This document shows positions 16,706 to 25,580 of a stretch of DNA of 64,000 nucleotides, piece after piece. The stretch is from Spirochaeta cellobiosiphila DSM 17781 (GTDB lineage: Bacteria; Spirochaetota; Spirochaetia; DSM-17781). The DNA is taken from contig NZ_KE384558.1 in NCBI RefSeq assembly GCF_000426705.1, forward strand, positions 62,001 through 126,000, written 5' to 3'. Positions within the stretch are counted from its first letter, which is position 1. Every line of letters begins with the position of its first letter. Under the pieces are notes generated by a model that saw only the letters and a program-made list of their open reading frames with translations, was not told the DNA's origin and did no database searches. The position numbers and the translations under genes were made by a program.

Positions 16706-17528
16706 GAAAATATCTTTTTATATACTTTTATCCCTAGGTGTTCTGATCGCTGTTATTCCCTTCCTGTATATGCTTGCTAATAGTCTAAAAACGTATTCCG
16801 AAACAGTAACCCGGGTTAGTCCTTTCTTCTGGGATCCCAGATTCTGGCCAAAGAGTCCCCAATGGAATAATTTCTTAACAGTTTTCCATGAAGATAATAT
16901 GGGACGGTATTTTCTCAATAGTCTTCTTATTGGAGCTGTAACCGTTGGGGGTACTTTAGTGTCCTCAAGCTTAGCCGCTTATGCCTTCGCCAAGATGGAG
17001 TTTCCCGGTAAGAAGATTATTTTCGCTGTTATATTGATCACTTTAATGATTCCCGAAACAGTTCTTCTCATTCCTAATTTTCTGACGATTTCCTTTTTAG
17101 GATGGATTGACAAGTTACCTGCTTTAACAGTCCCTTTTATGGGTAGTGCTTTCAATATCTTTCTTCTAAGGCAATTCTTCAGTCAAATTCCTGACTCATT
17201 AATCGATTCCGCTCATATTGATGGTGCAAGTGAGTTAAATGTCTTTTTAAGTATTGCCCTGCCCATTATGAAAGCCCCTCTTTTTACCGTCGCATTTTTG
17301 GCCTTCAATGCTTCATGGATGGCCTTACAATGGCCCATGGTTGTTACCCAGACAGATAGATTAAGGCCTATCACAGTAGGCTTGGCAAAGTTTTTGTCAG
17401 AAGCAGGTCCAGAGACTCAATTCCGCATGGCCGGAGCTCTGATTGCTTTGCTCCCTATTCTGATCATTTACATCATTACTCAAAAACATATTACCGAAGC
17501 TATTACCCAGTCGGGTATAAAAGAATAA
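16698..17528 (+). CDS. Sugar-type ABC transporter permease (MalG-like)
   Basis: 276 residues, start GTG 16698, overlapping the MalF-like gene by 8 nt. Six hydrophobic helices; N-terminal helix followed by the family segment NSLKTYSETV, FLNSLLIGAVTVGGTLVSSS and AAYAFAKMEFPGKK. The EAA loop reads DSAHIDGASELNVFLSIALP, contacting the ATPase. With its partner it forms the channel of a family 1 (carbohydrate) importer. No ATPase gene is in this cluster, so the pair probably shares an MsmK/UgpC-type ATPase encoded elsewhere. Confidence 0.9.
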   Translation: MAKKISFYILLSLGVLIAVIPFLYMLANSLKTYSETVTRVSPFFWDPRFWPKSPQWNNFLTVFHEDNMGRYFLNSLLIGAVTVGGTLVSSSLAAYAFAKMEFPGKKIIFAVILITLMIPETVLLIPNFLTISFLGWIDKLPALTVPFMGSAFNIFLLRQFFSQIPDSLIDSAHIDGASELNVFLSIALPIMKAPLFTVAFLAFNASWMALQWPMVVTQTDRLRPITVGLAKFLSEAGPETQFRMAGALIALLPILIIYIITQKHITEAITQSGIKE

Positions 17529-17548
17529 ACATTAAAAGGAGATGTGAG

Positions 17549-18856
17549 ATGAAAAAAGGTATGATCTTCATACTAATCGCTTTACTAGGAAGCTTCTCTG
17601 TAATGGCTGGTGGCCAGAATGAAAGCAAGCAGGTAGCCATTGAAAACGTTGATCCTTCAGGGACAAGGATCACCTACTGGTATCAACATAGTCGAAGTAG
17701 AGAGGATGCCATTCAGAAGCTTATTAAGGACTTTAATGAAACTAATGAATATGGAATTACGGTTCAAGGTGAATATGCCGGTAATTATGATGAAATATAC
17801 AATAAGATGATAACGGCCATAGCAGGTAATAGCACGCCCAATCTGGTTGTGGCTTATCAAAATCAAGCAGCAGCCTATCAAGTCAGTGATGCTCTTGTGG
17901 ATCTAAATCCTTATGTAACTGATTCAAAATGGGGTTTAGGCACTGAGAAAGAGGACTTTTTTAGTGGATTTTTGAATTCTGATGTGAATGCCATGTTTGA
18001 TGGGCAAAGACTTGGTTTTCCCCCTAACAGATCCATGGAAGTGCTTTATTACAATAAAACCTGGTTAAAAGAATTAGGATATGACCATGCTCCCAAGACT
18101 TGGGAAGAATTTGCTCAGATGTGTATGGCTGCCACCAAAGGCGATCAATACGGATATGCCCTTGCTACAGGAGCGTCTAATGTGTTCAGTCAAATTGTTA
18201 GTAGAGGGGGACAGTTGGAAATCAAAGGAGGGGGGTATAAATACGATTCTCCCGAAATGACCGCTGCTATGGAGATGATGAAAAAACTCTATGATGCGGG
18301 AGCTGTCCGTAAGATCGTCCAACAATATGGGGAACAAACTGATTTTGCTAACTCCATCTGTATGTTTACTATTGGATCTACTTCGGGGATGCCCTACTAT
18401 GCCAATGCTGTCAATGGTTCGGATAAACCTTTCGAATGGAGTGTCGCTCCTCTTCCTACTAATGGCAATAAGCCTGTAATGAACGTTTATGGGGCTTCCC
18501 TTTCTATTCCTAAATCAACACCGGAAAAGCAATTAGCCGCCTGGATATTCATCAAATACCTTACAGGAAAGGAAGAACAGGCCTATTGGGTTAGAGCCTC
18601 TAATTACTTTCCTGTTAGAAAGTCTGTTGCATCCGAATTAAGTGATTATTTTGTTGAAAATCCGCGTTATAAGGATGCCTTTGATATCTTAAACTCTGCT
18701 GAACTGACCGCAGAACCACCCTATGCCGGATATGATGAAGTCCGAGATTTAGTCTCTGGTGCCTTTAATGCCATTATGGATGGAGCTGACATCAAGTCAA
18801 CTCTTTCTAGCTTAGACAAGGATGCAAATGAAGTCTATGAGGATGCTAAACTTTAG
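17549..18856 (+). CDS. Extracellular sugar-binding protein, family 1
   Basis: 435 residues, start ATG 17549 after AAAGGAG. A signal peptide ends near SFSVMAGGQNESK; there is no lipobox cysteine. The mature part fits solute-binding family 1: ITYWYQHSRSREDAIQKL, PNLVVAYQNQAAAYQVSDAL, NRSMEVLYYNKTWLKELGYD and PKTWEEFAQMC, then AWIFIKYLTGKEEQAYW. It delivers the substrate (probably a sugar or sugar-phosphate) to the two permeases just upstream. The AGG end of the signal peptide is shared with the binding protein at 46492. A long hairpin follows the stop. Confidence 0.92.
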   Translation: MKKGMIFILIALLGSFSVMAGGQNESKQVAIENVDPSGTRITYWYQHSRSREDAIQKLIKDFNETNEYGITVQGEYAGNYDEIYNKMITAIAGNSTPNLVVAYQNQAAAYQVSDALVDLNPYVTDSKWGLGTEKEDFFSGFLNSDVNAMFDGQRLGFPPNRSMEVLYYNKTWLKELGYDHAPKTWEEFAQMCMAATKGDQYGYALATGASNVFSQIVSRGGQLEIKGGGYKYDSPEMTAAMEMMKKLYDAGAVRKIVQQYGEQTDFANSICMFTIGSTSGMPYYANAVNGSDKPFEWSVAPLPTNGNKPVMNVYGASLSIPKSTPEKQLAAWIFIKYLTGKEEQAYWVRASNYFPVRKSVASELSDYFVENPRYKDAFDILNSAELTAEPPYAGYDEVRDLVSGAFNAIMDGADIKSTLSSLDKDANEVYEDAKL

Positions 18857-18873
18857 TCCGTCTCATTAATCAT

Positions 18874-18909
18874 ATGAGGGAATAGACCTCAAAGGAGGTC
18901 TATTCTCAT
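18874..18909. terminator. Long hairpin between convergent genes, no U-tract
   Basis: ATGAG plus AATAGACCTC (18874-18890, two unpaired G between) pairs with GAGGTCTATT plus CTCAT (18895-18909) around AAAG: 15 bp in all. Placed 17 bases past the binding-protein stop and 8 before the end of the opposing lipoprotein gene, so it can serve both strands. Confidence 0.6.
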
Positions 18910-18917
18910 CCATTCAG

Positions 18918-19520
18918 TTACTCCGTATACACTGTGCCTGAATAATAAACTTTAAGTTCAAATACCCTATAACTACCTTCTATATAAGGAGCTTTTATCA
19001 CATCAAAATCATAACTAGCTAATGTTCCACTATAGCCATCGGAATCTGAATAGTTATACTTATAATAACCATCATAGATTTCATAAAAAATGGTGGAATC
19101 ATCTCCGATGTAATCTCTATAGGTTACATAATCTATGGCTTCAACCTCTTTTGTTTGGGGAGGTATTTGTTTATATACTGTGCCTGAATAATAAACTCTA
19201 AGTTCAAATACCCTATAACTACCTTCTATATAAGGAGCTTTTATCACATCAAAATCATAACTAGCTAATGTTCCACTATAGCCATCGGAATCTGAATAGT
19301 TATACTTATAATAACCATCATAGATTTCATCAAAAATGGTGGAATCATCTCCGATGTAATCTCTATAGGTCACATAGTCCGTTTTTTGAACATTCTTGCT
19401 CACTTGGGATCTTGAGTCTTCATTGTCGATTGTTTCTACTGATGTAAAGCCATTATCACAACTAAGGATCAACCCACTCCACATAATGGCGATTAATAGG
19501 AACCACACTTTTCTTTTCAT
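18918..19520 (-). CDS. Lipoprotein with two near-identical 70-residue repeats
   Basis: 200 residues from ATG 19520, six bases after AAAGGAAG; a GTG at 19526 abuts the ribosome site and is less likely. The signal peptide ends in lipobox ILSC. After a polar linker the protein is two copies of one module: DYVTYRDYIGDDSTIF, then EIYDGYYKYNYSDSDGYSG, LASYDFDVIKAPYIEGSYRV and FEL(R/K)VYYSGTVY, joined by KQIPPQTKEVEAI. The copies differ at only a few residues and are very rich in Tyr and Asp. I do not recognise the family. It is probably surface-exposed or periplasmic. Confidence 0.8.
   Translation of the reverse strand: MKRKVWFLLIAIMWSGLILSCDNGFTSVETIDNEDSRSQVSKNVQKTDYVTYRDYIGDDSTIFDEIYDGYYKYNYSDSDGYSGTLASYDFDVIKAPYIEGSYRVFELRVYYSGTVYKQIPPQTKEVEAIDYVTYRDYIGDDSTIFYEIYDGYYKYNYSDSDGYSGTLASYDFDVIKAPYIEGSYRVFELKVYYSGTVYTE
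18926..19379. repeat. Two direct repeats of 208 bp, period 246 bp
   Basis: 18926-19133 and 19172-19379 are nearly identical at base level; I count about five differences. They encode the two protein modules of the lipoprotein gene. Even third codon positions match, so the duplication is recent or is kept uniform by gene conversion. The period is 82 codons, which keeps the frame. Confidence 0.9.
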
Positions 19521-19559
19521 ATACACTTCCTTTAACTAATATCCACAAAGTCTATAGAT

Positions 19560-20561
19560 CTATTTAGTTAAATCAACAGAAGTTTGTCTTTCTAATTGTT
19601 TTTTTACATATTGGTCCATGTACATTTTGTAGTGGGATAGTAGAAAGTCCCATGCCTCCCTGCTTATAGGAATCTTTGGTGCCAGGGTTTCAAAACTATG
19701 AAAACATCCTTCAAAGATCTTAAATGCAGTGGGTACTCCCCCTTTATCCAGATTATGAACATAGTCCCTTGTCTCATCTAAAAAAGGTTCTTGATCTCCT
19801 ACAAAGGTAATCGTTGGGGGAAGATTCCTATAATCTGTTGCTCTGGCTGGTGCCGCGTAAATGGGTATTTGTTTTTCCTTTCCCATATCTCTTAAGTAGA
19901 TTCTCCAGGCAATCTTATTATTCCTGGTGTTCCAAACAGGGGCATTATTGTTTTGTGAAGATTTTGTCATTTGTCTATCATCTATCATCGGATAAATGGG
20001 CATCTGAAAGGCTACTCTTAAATCTTGTGTGTCACGTAACTTAAGACTTAAGGCTGCCGTCAGCCCCCCTCCTGCACTATGTCCTGCCAGAATATAGTCA
20101 TTGGAGTACATATTTAAGGATTGGCTGTTATCCCTCATCCAAAGTAGAGCAGAATAACAGTCCTTAAGGGCTGATGGATAAGGTGAATCCAGGGATTTAC
20201 TATAATCGGGAGCAACAATGATACAGGGCTCTGTCTCTATAAAACGTTTCATGATACCCAGACTAAGTTCTGGTAAACTAGTTAGGTATCCTCCTCCGTG
20301 AAGGTACAACATTCCTGGAAGGGAGGACTGGCTTGACCCTTTAGGTTTAAATATCCTGAGTCGTAATCTCTTTGTTCTATGGGGAAGGGGGATATAAACA
20401 GTACGGCATTCTAATCCTTTAATCTTGCGGCCCTTCAAAAGCTTGGCTTCCCAGTTGAGAAGCTTCACCATCCATGGGAGGGATAAGGCAACAGCACTAA
20501 GTTTGTAAAACCAATAGTAGGGACGCAGTTCTTTATTTAGGGAAGATAATTTGACTCTCAT
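19560..20561 (-). CDS. Alpha/beta hydrolase, hormone-sensitive-lipase-type esterase
   Basis: 333 residues. The HSL-family signatures are all present: oxyanion motif HGGG at 88-91, nucleophile Ser162 in LAGHSAGGG, acid Asp256 in FVGDQEPFLDE and His288 in GCFHSFE. No clear signal peptide, but a hydrophobic stretch near 21-33 could anchor it. The family hydrolyses short-chain acyl esters. It is the middle of three minus-strand genes with modest gaps; whether they form one unit is uncertain. The ribosome site is weak (GATGAA). Confidence 0.9.
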   Translation of the reverse strand: MRVKLSSLNKELRPYYWFYKLSAVALSLPWMVKLLNWEAKLLKGRKIKGLECRTVYIPLPHRTKRLRLRIFKPKGSSQSSLPGMLYLHGGGYLTSLPELSLGIMKRFIETEPCIIVAPDYSKSLDSPYPSALKDCYSALLWMRDNSQSLNMYSNDYILAGHSAGGGLTAALSLKLRDTQDLRVAFQMPIYPMIDDRQMTKSSQNNNAPVWNTRNNKIAWRIYLRDMGKEKQIPIYAAPARATDYRNLPPTITFVGDQEPFLDETRDYVHNLDKGGVPTAFKIFEGCFHSFETLAPKIPISREAWDFLLSHYKMYMDQYVKKQLERQTSVDLTK

Positions 20562-20586
20562 GTTTCATCTTATATTATTCATGGAT

Positions 20587-21108
20587 TCAATAAAAATCAA
20601 AGTTATCTGCAAGTAAAATGTAATAGTTCCAGGGAAGGGTCATATAATAGTTATAAGTATGATATCCATCTGGGAAAGGATAGGTATCATCAGAGGTCGG
20701 ATCATAATAGAAATCCTTATACCGTGGGCTTGCATGGTAGGGTTTTCCTTCTTCCTTGGGTTTTAAAATGCAAAGCTCCATTTCTATGGCAAATTGCTTA
20801 CGTACAATAGCAATTAATAAAGCCGCCATATCTTCACAATCTCCATAGCCATCAGCTAAAGTTCTTTTAGGGATTTTCCAGTCCTCTTCTGAATAAACAT
20901 CATCATCCTTATCCTGTTGATATTCAATATTCGTATGAACCCAGTGAAGCGCTTCCTTAATGGTCTTGAATTCGGGAATCCTGTCTGGTAGAGAATCATC
21001 GTACTTCAATAAAGGGTCCGGCAGGTGATCATAAAGCAAGGCCACAGGATATTGGCAAGAAGAGTTGGATAAAACAAATATGAACATAATAATCAGCTTT
21101 ATACTCAC
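20587..21108 (-). CDS. Transglutaminase-like cysteine peptidase, putative lipoprotein
   Basis: 173 residues from GTG 21108. Short signal peptide with lipobox-like NSSC (Cys18). A transglutaminase-like fold is indicated by the triad Cys91 (DGYGDCEDMAALLIAIV), His125 (YHASPRY) and Asp136 (FYYDPT). This is smaller than most family members, near the size of bacterial BTLCP-like proteins. By family it could be a peptidase or amidase acting in the periplasm. The start has no good ribosome site; ATG 21085 would shorten the signal peptide too much. It lies 26 bases upstream of the esterase gene. Confidence 0.72.
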   Translation of the reverse strand: MSIKLIIMFIFVLSNSSCQYPVALLYDHLPDPLLKYDDSLPDRIPEFKTIKEALHWVHTNIEYQQDKDDDVYSEEDWKIPKRTLADGYGDCEDMAALLIAIVRKQFAIEMELCILKPKEEGKPYHASPRYKDFYYDPTSDDTYPFPDGYHTYNYYMTLPWNYYILLADNFDFY

Positions 21109-21290
21109 GAGATAAAGTTTAGTTCTATAGCAATGGTAGTGCCAGAGGTATTTGAACTAAATATTATATTTCTGTATATTAATTGTGTACAATTCTTTAG
21201 AAGTTTATTCACCAACTAATGCTTACTTAAACATTTGCGTCAATATACTCTTTACTGGAATTATTCAAATCTTACACTATGGAGGACTCT

Positions 21291-23447
21291 GTGAAACCTA
21301 TGGGCATTCGAATGAAGCTGGTTGTGTATGTAGGTTGTACATTGCTTGTATTGTTAACAATCAATGGATACTTAACAAATCGATTAGTGGGAACAGAGGT
21401 AAAAAAACAAACCAATCAAAATTTGATGGAAAAATGTACGGAATATGTAAACAAAATTAATAGTTCATTAAAGCTAATGCAAGCTGATGGGGACTCCTTA
21501 GCTGCAGGCGCACGGGTGATTTATGAAAGGAATCAACAAGCATCTGATAGTGTTTATCGTAAGGACCTAGATGAGTTTCTTCTCTCTACAATGGACCATG
21601 AACAATCCGCTTATGGATTTGGTGTATGGTATGAGCCACAAAGTTTAGGAGCAGAGACTTATGTTGGGCCTTACGTTTATCGTGATGCAGGACAAGTTCA
21701 ATTGACCTATGATTATGAGGACCCTGATTATAACTTTCCCTCTTTAGACTGGTATCAGTTGTCTTTAGCAAGTCCAGATGATCAGTATATCTACACAACA
21801 CCCTATTATGATGAAGTCCTGGATCAAACCTTTATTACCATGGGACGAAGTATTCAAAACTATTCTGGGCAAACGGTGGGAGTGATTACAGCTGACTGGA
21901 CATTGGACTTCGTTAAGAATCTGTTTTCAGAATTAACACTAACTTCTCATTCTCTTCCCTTCCTGATAGACCCTCAGGACAATCAAGTTCTCTACTATCC
22001 TGATAAATCCATAGTCGCGAAGAAGGTGGACTCTTTAAGTTGGTGGAATACTTTTTCAAAAGATCTACAAACATCGGGAACTCATAGGGTCAGTGATATA
22101 AGAATCGATGGTGATTCCTATACAGGCTATTATTCCTTATTGATTACGGGATATGTTTTCGGTTTCCTCGTTCCGGATCAGGAAGCTTATAGTGCCGTTT
22201 ATGCCACTTTAGGAACTACGGTCTTACTTCTGGTCATCACTATTGTGGTCATGCTCCTGTTGATACGCATCATCACTGGACGAATTGTAAAACCCATTGT
22301 TGTCATGGGAAAACACATCAGAGATATTGGAGAAGGGGACGGGAATCTGAATGTCTCAGTTCCTGTGACGACAAAAGACGAAGTGGGCCAGCTAGGAGAA
22401 GGATTTAATCTTTTCGTCCAAAAACTAAAAGATATGGTTCTTACCATTAAAGCGACAACACAGGCGGTCATTGAACATAAGAATGATCTTGTGGCTAATG
22501 GGGAGGAAACGGCATCCTCTGCAGTACAAATCAGTGGGAATGTAAAGTCCATAAATCAACAGATTAATAATCTGAATCTGGAGATCCAAAGCATATCTTC
22601 CAGTATGAATCAGATTAAAAGTTCTATCTTGGCTCTCAAGGAGAAATCTTATGATCAGGTTAAAGCTGTAGAGGAGGCACAAGTTCCTATAGAGCAAATG
22701 CGTAGTCAGTTAGCTCATGTGGATCAATTAATCATGGATCGTAAAGAAGTGACTTCCACCTTAACAGCCCAGATTGAAAGTAATGATGTTATTATCAAGG
22801 AAGCAGCCAAATCCAATCATGAAGTGGCAGAGTTGGCAGGACAAATATCAGATATGTCCAAGGTGATCAGCAATATTGCTGCCCAGACGAATCTTCTCTC
22901 CATGAATGCCGCTATCGAAGCCGCCCATGCAGGGGATGCAGGACGAGGTTTTGCTGTTGTCGCAGAGGAAATCCGTAATTTAGCTGCTACATCCCAAAAT
23001 AATTCCAAGAACATTAGTCAGTCCATTAAGGATATCATTGGCAAAGTGAACTTGGCGAATTCTGCATCAAAGCGTAGTGAAGAGAATTTTACCTTCTTAA
23101 GGAATGAAGTGCAAGCTATTATCAAAGCGCTAGGTGAAGTGGAAGAAGCCACTTCCCAATTATCCTCAGGGGGACATGTTATCGCTCAATCCAACACGAG
23201 TTTAGATAGAATGGCCAGAGGTGTCAGTCAAGATGCCTCAGAAATGGAAGAAGCTATAGAGCTTATTAATAATTCTACCCATTCTGCTTATGGTATATCA
23301 TCACAGGTCGCCTCGGGTATGGCTGAGATCCAACAGGGTAGCAGTGAGATCGCCGAAGCTATGACCAATGTGCAGCAGATTACTCTGGAACTCAACCAAA
23401 GTACGGATGAGTTACAAGAGGAGATGGACTCGTTTAAGACAGAATAG
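21291..23447 (+). CDS. Methyl-accepting chemotaxis protein with periplasmic dCache sensor
   Basis: 718 residues from GTG 21291, chosen because GGAGG at 21281-21285 lies five bases before it; an ATG at 21279 overlaps that site. TM1 near residues 8-26. A dCache-type periplasmic domain (about 30-290) holds [30 protein letters not shown] and [16 protein letters not shown]2 near 298-325, then HAMP and the signalling helices. The CheA/CheW-binding tip is [20 protein letters not shown] and [20 protein letters not shown]. It senses small extracellular ligands and signals to CheA. Upstream, 21109-21290 has no clear promoter. Confidence 0.95.
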   Translation: MKPMGIRMKLVVYVGCTLLVLLTINGYLTNRLVGTEVKKQTNQNLMEKCTEYVNKINSSLKLMQADGDSLAAGARVIYERNQQASDSVYRKDLDEFLLSTMDHEQSAYGFGVWYEPQSLGAETYVGPYVYRDAGQVQLTYDYEDPDYNFPSLDWYQLSLASPDDQYIYTTPYYDEVLDQTFITMGRSIQNYSGQTVGVITADWTLDFVKNLFSELTLTSHSLPFLIDPQDNQVLYYPDKSIVAKKVDSLSWWNTFSKDLQTSGTHRVSDIRIDGDSYTGYYSLLITGYVFGFLVPDQEAYSAVYATLGTTVLLLVITIVVMLLLIRIITGRIVKPIVVMGKHIRDIGEGDGNLNVSVPVTTKDEVGQLGEGFNLFVQKLKDMVLTIKATTQAVIEHKNDLVANGEETASSAVQISGNVKSINQQINNLNLEIQSISSSMNQIKSSILALKEKSYDQVKAVEEAQVPIEQMRSQLAHVDQLIMDRKEVTSTLTAQIESNDVIIKEAAKSNHEVAELAGQISDMSKVISNIAAQTNLLSMNAAIEAAHAGDAGRGFAVVAEEIRNLAATSQNNSKNISQSIKDIIGKVNLANSASKRSEENFTFLRNEVQAIIKALGEVEEATSQLSSGGHVIAQSNTSLDRMARGVSQDASEMEEAIELINNSTHSAYGISSQVASGMAEIQQGSSEIAEAMTNVQQITLELNQSTDELQEEMDSFKTE

Positions 23448-23460
23448 ATATTCTTTTATA

Positions 23461-23490
23461 CAAAACTGGACTCGTGGGAGTCCAGTTTTG
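23461..23490 (+). terminator. Perfect 13-bp hairpin after the MCP, no U-tract
   Basis: CAAAACTGGACTC (23461-23473), loop GTGG, GAGTCCAGTTTTG (23478-23490), starting 14 bases after the MCP stop. No T-run follows. It excludes the GTG at 23474 as a start for the next gene. Confidence 0.65.
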
Positions 23491-23596
23491 TGGCCAATAT
23501 GGGATCTTGTTTTTCGATAATAATGAGATACAATGGGCTCTGTATTCTAGATTTGGAAAAAGAATCTATATAAAAATTATCAAAAAGGATCCCCTA

Positions 23597-25297
23597 ATGA
23601 CTTCCGAAGAATTAAACTTCCTCATACAAGCGGCTGAACAATACTACCGAAAAGGTATGTATCGTAGTACTCGTAAGATATATGAAATCCTATTAGAGAA
23701 TGAACCACAGTCCCTGGATATCTTAAATCGTCTAGCCTCTCTTTATGACTCCGCTGGGTACTTAAAAGAATATTATGAACTTACATTACGTCAATTAGAA
23801 ATAAGTCCAAAGAAGGAAAATATCCTTGAAGACCTAATCCTAAATCTTAATGCAATGGTTATGGCTGAAGAGAGTTTCTTTTCTTCGTATGCCCCTGGAA
23901 GCTATAAGCAAATCTTTTCATCATATTCTGAGTTTCATAAAGAGTTATCTCTCCATCGGGAGGAATATCTCAAACTGGTCTCTGAAAAAGAGCTTACTAA
24001 AAATTATCAAATTAGTGATCGTATTCTATTCTTAGCCTCTCTATTGAATAACTACTATCATGCTGGAGAATATGAAAAATATCTAACGAAATTGGAAGAG
24101 TTCAATCCCTTTATAGAAAGCCTTATAAGTCATCCATCAAAATATCCTGGCTATATCATTTATAGGGATTGTGCAAAAGTCCTCATGGCCTTAGGTCGAG
24201 AAGAAGAAGCTCTCAGCTATATCAATAAGCTTGTAGAACCATCTTCCCATAACATTGATAACTTTATGTTAAGAATTGAAATACTGAACAGTCTAGGACG
24301 CAAAGAAGAGGTTCATAACTCATTGAATGACAAAATACAGGCTGTTGAGGCTAAGATAAAGGATAAGCCCCATTCTACAGATAATTATATTCTTAAACTT
24401 AATTTACTTAAGCTAAAAGGGGATGATCAGCTATATAAGGCTCTCTATGAAGAAATTATAAAGTTATTTCCCCATTTTCTAGCTTACTTGCGTCAAGAGA
24501 TCAAAGCTTTTAGCGATCAAAAGGAAGATTCCCAGGCTGAAAAAGATACATGGCGTCTCAGAAATTATGCAAGTTTTCATGAGTCCTTCAGTTTTGTTAC
24601 CAAATTTCCTTTCGGAATGAAAAGAAAGAAGGAAGAAATGAATCAACTTTTATCCAAGCTGGAGGATATGGATATAAATTTTAGCCGTCGTCAATATCCT
24701 ATTGCTCTTATCTATAAAGATAAGAAGATAGCCCATCAAGCAGGACAGATCCTAGACAAAATTGAGAGCTTATATGCTAAGATCAAGAAACAGGGAGCTA
24801 AGGCTTTTAAAATAAATACCCATCCCCTGCCTTACTTTGCCAGTCAGATGCTATATCCAGCACAATGGAATGACATTACAAAAGCTGATCCTGAAAAAGT
24901 GTACAATGTCCATCTTGGAGATATGGCAGAAGTTGACAATTCCACTATGCTCAAAAAACAACTCAACCATTTAAAACGAATGAGTCATATCCGCTCTCTT
25001 ACTTTATTCGGTAATGGCTTGAACAATGAAGATTTCTTTTCTGTTAATTTGGCACATCAACAAGAACTTCGTTATTTAGACTTAGCAGAGAACTCACTAA
25101 CCCTAATCCCTGATTGTCTTGTGGACTGTCCCAAACTTATGTATTTGAACGTTAGCCAGAATAGAATCTCTAGTCTCGAAGGCTTGGAACCTGTAATGAA
25201 ACATCTTAAGGTTCTGAACCTAAAAGGTAATCCTATCCCTTCCAAGCTTGTAGCTTCCTTAAAGGCTAAATATCCACGATGTATTATTGAACATTAG
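23597..25297 (+). CDS. TPR protein with C-terminal leucine-rich repeats
   Basis: 566 residues from ATG 23597, after AAAGGAT; the open frame reaches back to 23474 but that start lies in a terminator hairpin. Residues 1-90 contain TPR-like pairs (LIQAAEQYYRKGMYRSTRKI, LLENEPQSLDILNRLASLY), with more helical repeats to about 330. Residues about 480-560 are leucine-rich repeats: IRSLTLFGNGL, LRYLDLAENSLTLIP, LMYLNVSQNRISSLEGLE and LKVLNLKGNPIPS. No signal peptide, so cytoplasmic. Both repeat types are protein-binding scaffolds. Function unknown; it follows an MCP but is separated from it by a terminator. Confidence 0.82.
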   Translation: MTSEELNFLIQAAEQYYRKGMYRSTRKIYEILLENEPQSLDILNRLASLYDSAGYLKEYYELTLRQLEISPKKENILEDLILNLNAMVMAEESFFSSYAPGSYKQIFSSYSEFHKELSLHREEYLKLVSEKELTKNYQISDRILFLASLLNNYYHAGEYEKYLTKLEEFNPFIESLISHPSKYPGYIIYRDCAKVLMALGREEEALSYINKLVEPSSHNIDNFMLRIEILNSLGRKEEVHNSLNDKIQAVEAKIKDKPHSTDNYILKLNLLKLKGDDQLYKALYEEIIKLFPHFLAYLRQEIKAFSDQKEDSQAEKDTWRLRNYASFHESFSFVTKFPFGMKRKKEEMNQLLSKLEDMDINFSRRQYPIALIYKDKKIAHQAGQILDKIESLYAKIKKQGAKAFKINTHPLPYFASQMLYPAQWNDITKADPEKVYNVHLGDMAEVDNSTMLKKQLNHLKRMSHIRSLTLFGNGLNNEDFFSVNLAHQQELRYLDLAENSLTLIPDCLVDCPKLMYLNVSQNRISSLEGLEPVMKHLKVLNLKGNPIPSKLVASLKAKYPRCIIEH

Positions 25298-25344
25298 GAT
25301 TCTTTACTACTTCTTTCTGACTAGTTTTCCTGCTTATTCGAACG

Positions 25345-25427
25345 TTAGAAGGGCCTTCTAACTTTTTTAGAAGGCCCAGCTAAAACTTTTAGAAGGCCCT
25401 TCTAAAGTTCTTAGAAAACCCTTCTAA
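25345..25427. repeat. Four palindromic 17-mers at an exact 22-bp period
   Basis: Units start at 25345, 25367, 25389 and 25411: TTAGAAGGGCCTTCTAA, TTAGAAGGCCCAGCTAA, TTAGAAGGCCCTTCTAA and TTAGAAAACCCTTCTAA, with 5-bp spacers that differ. The first and third are near-perfect palindromes; the second is changed in its right arm and the fourth in its left. Unit 1 can fold as a 7-bp stem with loop GGC and is followed by C and six T, so it may also end the TPR-LRR transcript. The rest of the 283-base gap to the kinase gene shows no clear promoter. Confidence 0.9.
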
Positions 25428-25580
25428 CAGCACTTTGATGCTTTGGAAAGGGGTATTTCCCTGAGGCAATTGTCATTTTTACCCTATTTTCCTTACTGAA
25501 GTTGTTATTCCATGATTTTAAAAAACTGGAACTAATTGTAGAATGCTTGCTCAAAAGACTTTGCTCTTTGAGGTTAAATC

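Noticed and set aside
23474-23596. Extended N-terminus of the TPR-LRR protein
   Set aside because: The GTG at 23474 lies in the loop of a 13-bp hairpin and has no ribosome site; ATG 23597 has AAAGGAT.
25345-25427. CRISPR array
   Set aside because: Spacers are only 5 bp and the units are palindromic; no cas gene nearby.
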